Shown: piece after piece, positions 54,331 through 63,394 of the stretch
Layout: each line of letters opens with the position of its first letter
Numbering within the stretch: the first letter of the stretch is position 1
DNA from: Paludibaculum fermentans
GTDB lineage: Bacteria > Acidobacteriota > Terriglobia > Bryobacterales > Bryobacteraceae
Assembly (NCBI RefSeq): GCF_015277775.1
Contig: NZ_CP063849.1
Location: forward strand, 7,889,501-7,953,500
Direction of reading: 5' to 3'
DNA length: 64,000 nt
Program-made: the position numbers and the translations under genes
The notes under the pieces: generated by a model
Told to the model about the DNA's origin: nothing
Databases searched by the model: none
Seen by the model: only the letters and a program-made list of their open reading frames with translations

Positions 54331-56733
54331 ATGCGCCACCACTTTCGCTGGTTTTGGCCGGTCTATTTCTACGTCTGTTCGTGCGCCTTCGGGCAGAGCA
54401 CCGCCTCAGTGGCGGGCACGGTGCACGACCAGACTGGCGCTCCTGTATCCGGAGCGCACGTGGTCGTGAAGAGTCCGCTGACGAACTTTGAGCGAAGCTC
54501 GGTGGCCGACGCGGACGGCGCCTTCCAGCTCACAAACATCCCCGCCAGGAACTACGAAGTGCGTGTCGAGGCGCCCGGATTCCGGCCCTTTGAAACGACG
54601 GTCACGCTGACCGCGCGACTGACGGCGGAGTTGCAGGTGAAACTCGAGCTGGCCGCGAATGAGACGCATGTGAGCGTGACAGCCAGCGATCGGGCGCTGC
54701 TGGTGAATGCGGAAGAGACCGGCACACGTGCCCAGTTGAGCGAGACCGACATTGGCAAGATGGCGCTGCAGGTGGGCAATCGGGGACTGGAGGCAGTGGT
54801 CGTCAGCTTCCCCGGGTTCGCGCAGAATGCGAACGGCGCGATCCACCCACGGGGCGCGCACAATCAGATGTCGTTCATCATCGACGGCATGCCGATCACG
54901 GATCAGCTCACCGGCGCCTTTGCCAATTCCGTGGACCCCAACATTGTTCAAAACGTGGAACTGTTCACAGGCAACATCCCGGCGGAGTTCGGCAACAAAG
55001 TCTCGGCGGTGGTGAACGTGACGAGCAAGACCGGACTGGGTACGGGCCGGCTGTTGGGGGGATCCATCGCAGTCAGTGGCGCGGGATTCGATACGTTGTC
55101 GCAGGTGACACAGGTGGCCGGTGAGAAGGGCCGGCTCGGGTTTACCTTTTCGCTGAACACGATGAAGTCCAACCGCTACCTGGACCAGGTTTCGCTGGAC
55201 AACCTGCACAACGGCGGCAATTCGCAGCGAGCGTTTTCCAGGTTGGATTACCAGGCCGGCGCGCACGACGTGCTGCGGTTGAATCTGCTGGCCGGACGTT
55301 CGTCCTTCGAACTGGCAAACCTGCGGTCGCAGCAGGCACGGGGGATGGACGAGCGGCAGGAGTTGCGGGATGTTTCCGCTGCCCTGGGCTGGGTTCATAC
55401 ATTCAACGCGAACACTTTGTGGAGCAGCAACTCTTCCTACCGGACGACCGTAGCCCAGCTGTTCCCGAGTGCCGGCGATTTTCCTGTCACCGCTGCGCAG
55501 GCGCGGCATTTGTCGACGGTCACGCTGCTGAACCAGTTGGGCATTGTGCGCGGGCGGCACAATATCCGTTTTGGCGCCGATATCCAGCATTTTCCGGTGA
55601 GCGAGAACTTCTCGTTCGGCATTACGGATCCAGCGTTCAACGCGCCGGAGTCCGCGAGCTACCTGCCGAACCTGTTGGCCTTCGATCTCAGCCGCGGCGG
55701 CCGCCTCTTCCAGTTCTCCAAGCGAGCTTCGGGTTCGCTCTACTCCAGCTACCTGCAGGACGAAATCAGCCTGGGCAACTGGCACGTCTCCGCCGGGCTG
55801 CGCTTCGACAACTACCGGTTTCTGGTGCATGGCAGCCAATTCCAGCCGCGGCTGGGCCTTTCCTATAACATTCGCGGGACGGGTACGGTGTTGCGAGCCT
55901 CCTACAACCGGCTGTATCAAACGCCTCCCAACGAGAACCTGTTGATTTCGAACTCTGATGAATCGAGTGTGCTGGTGGCGCCCGACATCCGGGCGACCGT
56001 GGGCAGCGCTGTCGTGCTAATCCGGCCTGAGCGGCAGAACCTGTATGAAATGGGCCTGCAGCAGGCAGTGGGGCGGAAGGTCAGTCTGAACGCGTCGTTC
56101 TACCACAAGGACGCGAAAGACCAGCAGGACAACAACAGCTTCTTCAACACGCCCATTATTTTCCCGATGCAGTTGAAGTCGATCCGTGTGAATTCGGTGG
56201 AGGGCCGGATGGTGGTGACTCCGGTAAGCGGCTTCTCGGGTTCGCTCAGCGTGACTCATGCTCGGGCCATCTCCACGCCGCCATTCACGGGCGGCCTCTA
56301 CATCGGCAATGGGGACGTCGCGCTGTTGAATTCAGGGCCGTTCGTGATCGATCACGACCAGGTGCTGAGCCTGCAGACGATTGTGAACTACACCGGCAAG
56401 AAGGGGTTCTACGCTACGTGCTCGATGCGTTACGACAGCGGATTGGTGACGGCCGCCGTGGATCCGGCGCAAGTGCGGAACGATCCGGATTACGCGGATC
56501 TGCTGCCGCTGGTGAACCTGACTTCGGCTCCACCGCGCACCCGGCCTCGCGCCGTCACCGATCTGGTGTTGGGCTACCAGCATCTGCGCGGAGAGAAGCG
56601 GCACTGGGAAGCTTCCCTGCAGATCTCGAACATCAGCAACGAGCGGGCACTGTACAACTTCCAATCCGCTTTTGTCGGCACGCGGCTGGTGCAGCCTCGA
56701 ACGGCCGGGGTCCGGCTCACCTGGTTCTTCTGA
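54331..56733 (+). CDS. TonB-dependent receptor, likely metal-regulated
   Basis: An 800-residue outer-membrane receptor with a signal peptide (MRHHFRWFWPVYFYVCSCAFG). A CarboxypepD_reg-like domain follows (about 25-115: TVHDQTGAPVSGAHVVV, DGAFQLTNIPARNYEVRVEA). The plug has HNQMSFIIDGMPITDQLTG and NIPAEFGNKVSAVVNVTSK, and the barrel ends QPRTAGVRLTWFF with a terminal Phe. The upstream promoter and DtxR-type box suggest iron or manganese-chelate uptake when metal is low. It is shorter than the Oar-like receptor at 45 kb. No Shine-Dalgarno is clear at the ATG. Confidence 0.88.
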   Translation: MRHHFRWFWPVYFYVCSCAFGQSTASVAGTVHDQTGAPVSGAHVVVKSPLTNFERSSVADADGAFQLTNIPARNYEVRVEAPGFRPFETTVTLTARLTAELQVKLELAANETHVSVTASDRALLVNAEETGTRAQLSETDIGKMALQVGNRGLEAVVVSFPGFAQNANGAIHPRGAHNQMSFIIDGMPITDQLTGAFANSVDPNIVQNVELFTGNIPAEFGNKVSAVVNVTSKTGLGTGRLLGGSIAVSGAGFDTLSQVTQVAGEKGRLGFTFSLNTMKSNRYLDQVSLDNLHNGGNSQRAFSRLDYQAGAHDVLRLNLLAGRSSFELANLRSQQARGMDERQELRDVSAALGWVHTFNANTLWSSNSSYRTTVAQLFPSAGDFPVTAAQARHLSTVTLLNQLGIVRGRHNIRFGADIQHFPVSENFSFGITDPAFNAPESASYLPNLLAFDLSRGGRLFQFSKRASGSLYSSYLQDEISLGNWHVSAGLRFDNYRFLVHGSQFQPRLGLSYNIRGTGTVLRASYNRLYQTPPNENLLISNSDESSVLVAPDIRATVGSAVVLIRPERQNLYEMGLQQAVGRKVSLNASFYHKDAKDQQDNNSFFNTPIIFPMQLKSIRVNSVEGRMVVTPVSGFSGSLSVTHARAISTPPFTGGLYIGNGDVALLNSGPFVIDHDQVLSLQTIVNYTGKKGFYATCSMRYDSGLVTAAVDPAQVRNDPDYADLLPLVNLTSAPPRTRPRAVTDLVLGYQHLRGEKRHWEASLQISNISNERALYNFQSAFVGTRLVQPRTAGVRLTWFF

Positions 56734-56765
56734 CAAGCCGGTGCGTTTCCATGTATGTATAAAGG

Positions 56766-57746
56766 GTGGGCAGGCTGCAGGTGTTGGCACTGGCCGATGA
56801 TCTGACGGGCGCGCTGGAAGCGGGCGCCCGCTTCCGTGACTCCGCCGTGCTGTTGAAATCGCAGGCGGACCGGGCCGAGAGCGTGTTGGTGCTGGATACG
56901 GAGTCGCGCCACCTGGCGCCCGATGTCGCGGCGTTCCGGCTGCTTGGCGCCATGGAGAACCTGGTCTCGGACATTGTGTACAAGAAGACGGACTCCACAT
57001 TACGCGGCAATATCGGGGCGGAGTTCAAGGCACTGCTGGGCGCGTATCCCGAGTCGGTGATCTGCTATGTGCCCGCGTATCCCGAATTGGGCCGGACCGT
57101 CCGCAGTGGAGTATTGCTGGTGGACGGGGTCCCGGTTCATCTGACCAGTTTTGCGCGGGACCCGCTCAACCCGGTGACGGAGAGCCATGTGTGGAAGGTG
57201 TTGGCCGCACAGGGCTGCGATCTGGAGCGGATCCGCATCTTTGATGGAGAGACGCCGGAGGATGTCCGTGCGGCGGCGGACGAGGCACTGTCGGCGACGC
57301 GGCCCGTGGTGGCCGCAGGTCCGGCGGCCCTGGCCGGGGCTCTCGCACAGGCCCTGGGGATAGTGAGCAAGGCCCCGGAACGGTGGCCGCAAATCTCCGA
57401 TTGTGTAGTGATCAATGGGAGCGCGCACCCCGCTTCGTCCGCGCAGGTGGAGATGGCGCGGCAGCAAGGCATCCCATGGGCGTTTGACCGGGCGGCTGGC
57501 GCGCACGACACGCTGATCATCTTTGGCGGTGATACGGCGCGCGGGGTTCTGCATCGGCTCGACGATCCGGTGCTTCACCCGTTGGGCGAAATATTGCCGG
57601 GGGTTCCGGTGTCGTTGTTCGAGCACGAAGGGCGGCGGCGGGTGCTCATCAGCAAAGCCGGCGGTTATGGTGCGCCGGATCTTCTGCTGCGGTTGTACGC
57701 ACGGCTCTGCCAGACTGAGAAGGAACCATGGAACTGCTCGGCATAA
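56766..57746 (+). CDS. Four-carbon acid sugar kinase family (DUF1537) protein, short form
   Basis: A 326-residue protein starting at a GTG. The N-terminal DUF1537 part has A10-DDLTGA, KKTDSTLRGNIGAEF and YVPAYPELGR. The C-terminal nucleotide-binding part has IIFGGDTARGVLHRL and ISKAGGYGAPDLLLRLY. Family members such as DtnK and OtnK phosphorylate D-threonate or related four-carbon acids, but usually exceed 400 residues; this copy is shorter, most of the loss lying between the two halves. It overlaps the next gene (PdxA-like) by 19 bases, a pairing known from D-threonate and D-erythronate catabolism. Confidence 0.85.
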   Translation: MGRLQVLALADDLTGALEAGARFRDSAVLLKSQADRAESVLVLDTESRHLAPDVAAFRLLGAMENLVSDIVYKKTDSTLRGNIGAEFKALLGAYPESVICYVPAYPELGRTVRSGVLLVDGVPVHLTSFARDPLNPVTESHVWKVLAAQGCDLERIRIFDGETPEDVRAAADEALSATRPVVAAGPAALAGALAQALGIVSKAPERWPQISDCVVINGSAHPASSAQVEMARQQGIPWAFDRAAGAHDTLIIFGGDTARGVLHRLDDPVLHPLGEILPGVPVSLFEHEGRRRVLISKAGGYGAPDLLLRLYARLCQTEKEPWNCSA

Positions 57747-58690
57747 CCATGGGCGACTCCAGTGGAGTCGGCCCGGAGATCCTCCTGAATGCCTTTCAGC
57801 GAGGTGAGATCACATGTCCGTTCGTCGCCTACGGCGACACGGCGGCACTGGAACGCTACAACACACACGGTGTCGAGTTGCGCTCCATCACGCAGCCGGA
57901 CGAGTACCGGCCGGGTGTCCTGAACGTAGTGAACGCGGGGCTGATGAGCGGAGCGGACGTCACGCCGGGCGCGATCAATGCGAAGTCGGGCCATGCCGCG
58001 CGGGAGTATGTGATCGCGGCCACGAAGGCTGCCCTGGCCGGCCAGATCACGGCTATGGTCACGCTGCCGATGAACAAGGAAGCCACGCAGCTGACGGACC
58101 CTGGTTTCACCGGTCACACCGAGTTGATTGGCGCGCTGTGTGGTGTGGAGGACGTCACCATCATGCTGGCGTCGGACCAGTTGATTGTGACGCACGTGAG
58201 CACGCATTGCTCGCTGTCCGATGCGATTGCACGGGCGAAGTTCGACCGGATCTGCACGATCATCCGCATGACCAGCGAGGCGGTACTGCGGCTGAAGCCG
58301 GAGGCGAAGATTGCGGTGGCGGGCCTGAATCCGCATGCCGGCGAGAATGGACTGTTTGGCGAGGAAGAGATCCGCGAGATCCGGCCGGCCGTGGAATGGG
58401 CGCAGGCGCAAGGGATGCCCGTCGAGGGGCCGTTTCCTCCGGATACGGTCTTTTTCCTGGCCGTTAGGAAGAAGCGCTACGACGCCATCGTCTGCATGTA
58501 CCACGACCAGGGCCACATCCCGCTGAAGCTGCTCGATTTCGAGGCGGGTGTGAATGTCGCTTTGGGGCTGCCGATCATCCGGACTTCCGTGGACCACGGC
58601 ACGGCCTTCGACATCGCGGGGCAGGGCATCGCGTCGACGGTCAGCCTGCTGCGCGCCATCGAATTCGCACAGCGCCTGATCAGAACTTGA
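57728..58690 (+). CDS. PdxA-family 4-phosphate dehydrogenase (PdxA2-like)
   Basis: A 320-residue NAD-dependent decarboxylating dehydrogenase starting MELLGITMGDSSGVGPEI. The signature elements are PMNKEAT, GHTELIGALCG, THVSTHCSLSDAI, AGLNPHAGENGLFG and MYHDQGHIPLKLL, followed by RTSVDHGTAFDIAG. The conserved His residues in these segments bind the divalent metal. Because it overlaps a DUF1537 kinase gene, it is more likely the PdxA2-type oxidising threonate 4-phosphate to dihydroxyacetone phosphate than the vitamin B6 enzyme, though that remains possible. The 3' end overlaps the convergent HGSNAT-like gene by 11 bases. Confidence 0.88.
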   Translation: MELLGITMGDSSGVGPEILLNAFQRGEITCPFVAYGDTAALERYNTHGVELRSITQPDEYRPGVLNVVNAGLMSGADVTPGAINAKSGHAAREYVIAATKAALAGQITAMVTLPMNKEATQLTDPGFTGHTELIGALCGVEDVTIMLASDQLIVTHVSTHCSLSDAIARAKFDRICTIIRMTSEAVLRLKPEAKIAVAGLNPHAGENGLFGEEEIREIRPAVEWAQAQGMPVEGPFPPDTVFFLAVRKKRYDAIVCMYHDQGHIPLKLLDFEAGVNVALGLPIIRTSVDHGTAFDIAGQGIASTVSLLRAIEFAQRLIRT

Positions 58691-59768
58691 GGAACCACTG
58701 TTTGCGCCACAGCGCCCAGGCGATGAGATAGAGGATCAGGACATTCGCCAGGGCGTAGAGCAGGCTCGCGTTGATCGGCGAGGTGACAGCGAGGCAGACG
58801 TTCTGGTGGAACGAGGCTCCGGCTCCGCTGCGGAGGGCGATCTTGGCCAGGGCGCCGCTCAGCAGGAACATCAGGATCGCGTTGGAGCCAAAGATCTCGA
58901 AGGGGCGGAACCACTGGCCGAAGCCGCGCACGTCGCTGAGGTAATACCAGGCTCCGAAGAGGAGTGAGGCGAGTCCGGCCATCAGCACGGAATAGGACGT
59001 CGTCCACAGGTTCTTGTTGAATGGCATCCAGATGGCGAGCACATAGGCGAGAGCAAGCAGCGCCGCGCCGGAGCCGAGCAACAGGCGCAGACGTTGTAGA
59101 GGTTCGGAGAAGCGCCGCAGCAGGTGGCCGGTGAGGATCCCGAAGAAGACCGTCCCGATGGCCGGCAGGGTACTGACGATGCCCTCGGGATCCCAGACTT
59201 TTGTGACGCGCCACATGTGGCCGCTGAGGAACTGGGTGTCGACGTAGCGGGCGAAATTGCACTCCTTGGTGAGTGAGCCGGGGCCGCACTCCGGGGTGGG
59301 ATAGAGCGTCATGAGGCCCCAGTAGAGGGCGTTCAGGCCGACGAGCCAGGCGATCTGTCCCCGCACCTTCGTGAACAGGAAGATGACGCCGGCGATCAAA
59401 TAGCAGACCGCGATGCGCTGCAGGACGCCGGGAACTCGAATGGTGGCGAAGTCGATGTTCGGGAAGGGGCCCATCAGGAAGCCCAAAAGGAAGATGATGA
59501 CGGCTCGCTGGATGGTGTGGCGGAGCAGCGCGCCGCGATCGTCTCCACGTTCCATGCGTCGGGCGGTGGACAGGGTCATGGCCACGCCCACGATCCACAG
59601 GAAGAACGGAAAGACAGTGTCGGTGAACGTCCAGCCGTGCCATTCGGCGTGTTCCAGCGGTGCATAGGTGGGGCCGGGCCCGGGATTGTTGACCAGAATC
59701 ATGGAAGCGATCGTCGCGCCTCGAAACAGATCGAGTGCCTGGAGTCTTGCTCTCGGGGCGGTGGTCAT
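58680..59768 (-). CDS. HGSNAT-like multi-helix membrane protein (DUF5009/YeiB-like)
   Basis: A 362-residue membrane protein with about ten helices. It begins with a conserved loop containing LDLFRGATIASMILVNNPG, then the WHGWTFTDTVFPFFLWIVGVAM segment with its conserved His/Asp-type residues, and further on GVLQRIAVCYLIAG. This resembles the heparan-alpha-glucosaminide N-acetyltransferase family, which moves acetyl groups from cytosolic acetyl-CoA to sugar amines across a membrane. The bacterial role is unknown; cell-envelope sugar acetylation is a guess. It is convergent with pdxA-like and divergent from the 104-residue gene. Confidence 0.85.
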   Translation of the reverse strand: MTTAPRARLQALDLFRGATIASMILVNNPGPGPTYAPLEHAEWHGWTFTDTVFPFFLWIVGVAMTLSTARRMERGDDRGALLRHTIQRAVIIFLLGFLMGPFPNIDFATIRVPGVLQRIAVCYLIAGVIFLFTKVRGQIAWLVGLNALYWGLMTLYPTPECGPGSLTKECNFARYVDTQFLSGHMWRVTKVWDPEGIVSTLPAIGTVFFGILTGHLLRRFSEPLQRLRLLLGSGAALLALAYVLAIWMPFNKNLWTTSYSVLMAGLASLLFGAWYYLSDVRGFGQWFRPFEIFGSNAILMFLLSGALAKIALRSGAGASFHQNVCLAVTSPINASLLYALANVLILYLIAWALWRKQWFLKF

Positions 59769-59794
59769 CTCAGTGAGACGCTACCATATCGGAC

Positions 59795-60109
59795 ATGACC
59801 GAAGAGGTGGGGCTGTTGGTGTGCGGCGACAATCACTTCATTGTGCGAGGGCCGCGGCCGTCCTTGCAGGAGGCCCTGGCGCTTGCCCGGCGGTGGTCAG
59901 TGATTACCATCGGCAGCGGCATCGTGGCGACCGGCGAGCAGCTTCCCTGGCGGGTGTCGACACGCGCGTTCCGCGAAGAGTTGAGTTGGGCCGTCCGGGT
60001 GGACGGCAGCCCGCCGTCGGAAGCCGTGGCCCAGTTGTTGAGGGAACTGGAGCAGCGCGGAGTCGAGATCCGGATGCCCAATCGCGCTAGCCTAAAGACA
60101 GAATCGTGA
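59795..60109 (+). CDS. Small conserved-looking protein coupled to M1 aminopeptidase
   Basis: A 104-residue soluble protein with no signal peptide or membrane segment. It starts MTEEVGLLVCGDNHFIVRGP and has a helix (LQEALALARRW) followed by strands. No family is recognised. The stop overlaps the aminopeptidase start as GTGA, so the two are translated together. The start lies 26 bases from the divergent HGSNAT-like gene, implying compact divergent promoters. Confidence 0.7.
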   Translation: MTEEVGLLVCGDNHFIVRGPRPSLQEALALARRWSVITIGSGIVATGEQLPWRVSTRAFREELSWAVRVDGSPPSEAVAQLLRELEQRGVEIRMPNRASLKTES

Positions 60110-61758
60110 CCGACATCCACTCCTATTCGAATCCCACGGAATCCCGTGTGCGCCACGTCGAGCTCGACCTGGCCGTCTCCTTTGCCGAGAAGAAGCTGCG
60201 TGGGGCTGCGACGCTGACGCTGGACCAGGCCGGCAAGACGCTGGTGCTGGACACGCGCGATCTCCACATCCTGCGCGTGAACGGTTCGTCGTCGGGCTTT
60301 ATGCTCGGGGCGAGGGACAAGTTTCTGGGCGCTCCGTTGACGATTCCGCTGGCGCCGGGTGTTCGCAGCGTGGTGGTCGAGTACGAGACTGCTCCGGAGG
60401 CTTCTGGCCTGCAGTGGCTGGAGCCGCCGCAGACCGCGGGGAAGAAGCATCCCTTTCTGTTCTCCCAGTCGCAGGCGATCCATGCACGGTCGTGGATCCC
60501 GATTCAGGATTCACCTGGTGTCCGGGTGACCTACTCGGCGCGGATTCATGCTCCAGTGCCGCTGACCCCGCTGATGTCGGCGCGCGTGGTGCGGCCCGGC
60601 CACTTCCATCTGCCCGAGCCGATTCCGCCCTATCTCATCGCCATCGCGGTGGGCGATTTGCAGTTCCAGGCGATTGGCCAGCGTTGCGGCGTCTGGGCCG
60701 AGCCCTCGGTGCTGAAGGGCGCGGCGTGGGAATTCGCCGACATGGAAAAGATGGTAGCGGCCGCGGAGAGCCTCTACGGGCCCTATCGCTGGGGCCGCTA
60801 CGACCTGCTGGTGCTGCCTCCTTCGTTCCCGTTCGGCGGCATGGAGAACCCGTGCCTGACCTTCGCCACGCCTACGGTGATTGCGGGCGACCGGTCGCTG
60901 GTCTCGCTGGTCTCGCATGAGCTGGCGCATTCGTGGTCGGGCAATCTGGTGACGAATGCGACCTGGTCTGACTTCTGGCTGAACGAAGGGTTCACCACCT
61001 ACATTGAGCGCCGGATCCAGGAGGCGCTGTACGGCCGCCGCCAATCCGAGATGGAGTTCGCCATCGAGGTGGGGGAACTCAAGGATGAGATGAAGGACCT
61101 GCCCCCGGCCGATCAGCATCTGGCGGTCGACCTGAAGGGCCGGGATCCGGATGACGGCATGACGCAGGTGCCGTACGGAAAGGGTGCGCTGCTGCTGCGG
61201 AAGCTGGAAGAGAAGTACGGCCGCGAGAAGTTCGACGCCTGGATCCGGTCGTATTTCGATCACTTCGCGTTTCAGTCGATCACGACGGACCAGTTTGTCG
61301 CGTACCTGCATCAGTCGTTTCCCAACGAGAACCTGGACGCCTGGATTCATCATCCGGGCTTGCCGCCGGACGCTCCGAAGATCAGCTTCGACTTCGAGAC
61401 GAAGCCGCGCAAGGCCTGGGTCACGGCGGAATGGCTGCACTGGCTGCGGTCGCTGGCCGAGGATCTGAGTGCCCCGAAGATGGCCGATCTGGATCAGCAA
61501 TGGGACTTCACCCATGCCGGCAACAGCGAAGTGGCGGCCCAGTGGCTGCTGATGGCCGTGCGTGCGAAGTATGAGCCGGCCTATCCCCGGCTGCAGGAGT
61601 TCCTGGTGCAGGTGGGGCGCCGCAAGTTTGTGAAGCCGCTGTTCGAGGCGCTGGTGAAGACACCGGACGGCCGAGCCCGGGCGCAGTCCATCTATCAGCA
61701 GGCTCGGTCCGGCTATCACCCGATCACGCAGGCCACGGTGGACGCGATCCTGAAGTAG
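60106..61758 (+). CDS. M1 family aminopeptidase, leukotriene-A4-hydrolase-like
   Basis: A 550-residue zinc aminopeptidase starting at a GTG. The N-terminal beta-saddle domain leads to the substrate motif GGMEN (244-248) and the zinc site H271-E-L-A-H275 with Glu294 in WLNEGFTTYI. A C-terminal helical domain (about 430-550) matches the LTA4H-type C-domain. There is no signal peptide, so it is cytosolic. It removes N-terminal residues from peptides; a hydrolase activity on epoxides is not implied by the family alone. The first codon overlaps the preceding small gene. Confidence 0.93.
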   Translation: MTDIHSYSNPTESRVRHVELDLAVSFAEKKLRGAATLTLDQAGKTLVLDTRDLHILRVNGSSSGFMLGARDKFLGAPLTIPLAPGVRSVVVEYETAPEASGLQWLEPPQTAGKKHPFLFSQSQAIHARSWIPIQDSPGVRVTYSARIHAPVPLTPLMSARVVRPGHFHLPEPIPPYLIAIAVGDLQFQAIGQRCGVWAEPSVLKGAAWEFADMEKMVAAAESLYGPYRWGRYDLLVLPPSFPFGGMENPCLTFATPTVIAGDRSLVSLVSHELAHSWSGNLVTNATWSDFWLNEGFTTYIERRIQEALYGRRQSEMEFAIEVGELKDEMKDLPPADQHLAVDLKGRDPDDGMTQVPYGKGALLLRKLEEKYGREKFDAWIRSYFDHFAFQSITTDQFVAYLHQSFPNENLDAWIHHPGLPPDAPKISFDFETKPRKAWVTAEWLHWLRSLAEDLSAPKMADLDQQWDFTHAGNSEVAAQWLLMAVRAKYEPAYPRLQEFLVQVGRRKFVKPLFEALVKTPDGRARAQSIYQQARSGYHPITQATVDAILK

Positions 61759-61782
61759 GCCGCGTCCACGCTCGACGTGAGG

Positions 61783-63330
61783 TTAGCGGAAGACTACGAG
61801 GTTGCTGAGGGCGATTTTCGCCCCCTTGGATCCCTGGTACGGCTCGCCCTTCACCACCAGTTTCAGAGTGTGCTTGCCGGGCTTGAGCGCGAAGTCGTGG
61901 TAGACGCTTTCGCCGCCCTTGCTCGCATCTTCATCGGGATAGACGTCGACTGTCGAGGCGAGCTTGCCATCCATATACACGTCGGCAAGGCCGCCGTCCG
62001 GCAGGTAGAGGCCTACCAGGATGACACCGCGGCCCTCGAAGGAGATCTCGGCGGAGGCGCCCTTCGTGGATGAGATGCGCGATCCCGTATTGCGGCTCGA
62101 TTCGTCGGTCCAATGGCCGTTCCACTGCCAGCGGGGGTCGTTGATCGCCACACGCTCAGCGGGCGAGCCGTAGTCGTCCCAGACCTCCAGTTTCGGGGCT
62201 TTCGCCGCCTGGGCAGGAACCGTCAGCTTGTCGCCTTCCACCTTGCCTCCGGCTCGCTTGACCACTGCCAGCGCGCGGTTGTAGGTGCTGTCGACGATGG
62301 TCTCGAAGGTGAAGTCGGTGTACTGGAACTTACGATTGGCAAGCGGCGGGATGCCGCTCTTCCACTGATCCGGAATTCGATTCCAGCCCAGCATCGTGCC
62401 CAGCACGCCCGCGGCCGAGGAGGGATTGCAGTCGGAATCCTGCCCGGCGCGAGTCGAGATCTGGATGGTCTTGGTCATGTCGCCATCGCCGTACAGGAGG
62501 CCCAGGGCGATGTAGGCTCCGTTGATCTTGGCATCAATGTTGAAAGGCTTCAGGGCGCCTTCGGGGCAGGGCTCGCGTTTGTTCCACTTCTCCTCGATGA
62601 GGTGCCACGCCTTCTCCCAGTCGTTCGGGTTCTGCTTGTGCCAGGTCATCAGGTCCGAAATCAACTGGCCGTAGGGGCTCTTGGCCGGGATGCAGGCCAG
62701 GCCGGCTTCCACTACCTTGTGGGGGTCGGATTCAAAGAACGCGTCGGCATACATACAGCCCACGAACATGCCGCCGTAGATGCCGTCGCCGTAGTTCATG
62801 ACGCGGCCGGCGCGCCAGGCGATGTCGTTGGCGACCTGTGGGAGTCCAGGCGTCATCAGGCCGATGAAGTCGGCTTCGATCTGGAAGTCGATGTCGTTGG
62901 CGTGGGCGTTGTATTTGGGAGTGCCGGACAGAGTGGCGGGCACTCCGCGCTTCAGGGCCCGGCGGGCGGCGAGGTTCGCATGCCAAAGGTTGTAGCGCGC
63001 GTTCTTGAACATGGCGCCGAAGTCGTCCGTGGTGGCGTCGAGGCCCTTGTCGTCCAGAACCTTGGCGAACGTCATGTCGACATAGAGGTCGTCCTGGTTC
63101 AGGGCGTTATCGACCTTGGAGGGTTTCCACTCGGGCAATTTGTCGACCGGGATGATCTTTTCGTTGAAGCGGAACTCGGTGGGCGCGCCGTAGCTGACGC
63201 CGAACATCTGCCCGGCCCAGCCGCCACGGATGCGGTCTTTGAGGTCGGCCAGGGAGATCGTCCTGGTCTTGGCCGGCTGGGCGGCACAAAGGGAAATTGA
63301 CAAAATAAAAGCAGCACTGAACCGGTTCAT
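61783..63330 (-). CDS. Secreted ADP-ribosylglycohydrolase-like protein with C-terminal ligand-binding domain
   Basis: A 515-residue protein with a signal peptide (MNRFSAAFILSISLCAAQPA), so secreted or periplasmic. Residues about 25-340 resemble an ADP-ribosylglycohydrolase: GGWAGQMFGVSYG, NQDDLYVDMTFA in the position of the TDDT metal motif, and STRAGQDSDCNPSSAAGVLG for the second Asp-rich motif. Residues about 380-515 look like a beta-sandwich carbohydrate-binding domain (EISFEGRGVILVGLYLPDGG). GGAG lies seven bases before the ATG. True ADP-ribose hydrolases are cytosolic, so a glycoside substrate outside the cell is more likely. Confidence 0.85.
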   Translation of the reverse strand: MNRFSAAFILSISLCAAQPAKTRTISLADLKDRIRGGWAGQMFGVSYGAPTEFRFNEKIIPVDKLPEWKPSKVDNALNQDDLYVDMTFAKVLDDKGLDATTDDFGAMFKNARYNLWHANLAARRALKRGVPATLSGTPKYNAHANDIDFQIEADFIGLMTPGLPQVANDIAWRAGRVMNYGDGIYGGMFVGCMYADAFFESDPHKVVEAGLACIPAKSPYGQLISDLMTWHKQNPNDWEKAWHLIEEKWNKREPCPEGALKPFNIDAKINGAYIALGLLYGDGDMTKTIQISTRAGQDSDCNPSSAAGVLGTMLGWNRIPDQWKSGIPPLANRKFQYTDFTFETIVDSTYNRALAVVKRAGGKVEGDKLTVPAQAAKAPKLEVWDDYGSPAERVAINDPRWQWNGHWTDESSRNTGSRISSTKGASAEISFEGRGVILVGLYLPDGGLADVYMDGKLASTVDVYPDEDASKGGESVYHDFALKPGKHTLKLVVKGEPYQGSKGAKIALSNLVVFR

Positions 63331-63394
63331 AGCTTCTCCGTCCCAAACAGTATCACTCGTGCTCCAGCGGCGTCAAAGCAGAGCCTGGATGAAC

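Noticed and set aside
57728-58690. Vitamin B6 pathway pdxA
   Set aside because: Not excluded, but the 19-base overlap with a DUF1537 kinase gene makes a four-carbon acid sugar role more likely, so the plain pdxA symbol was withheld.
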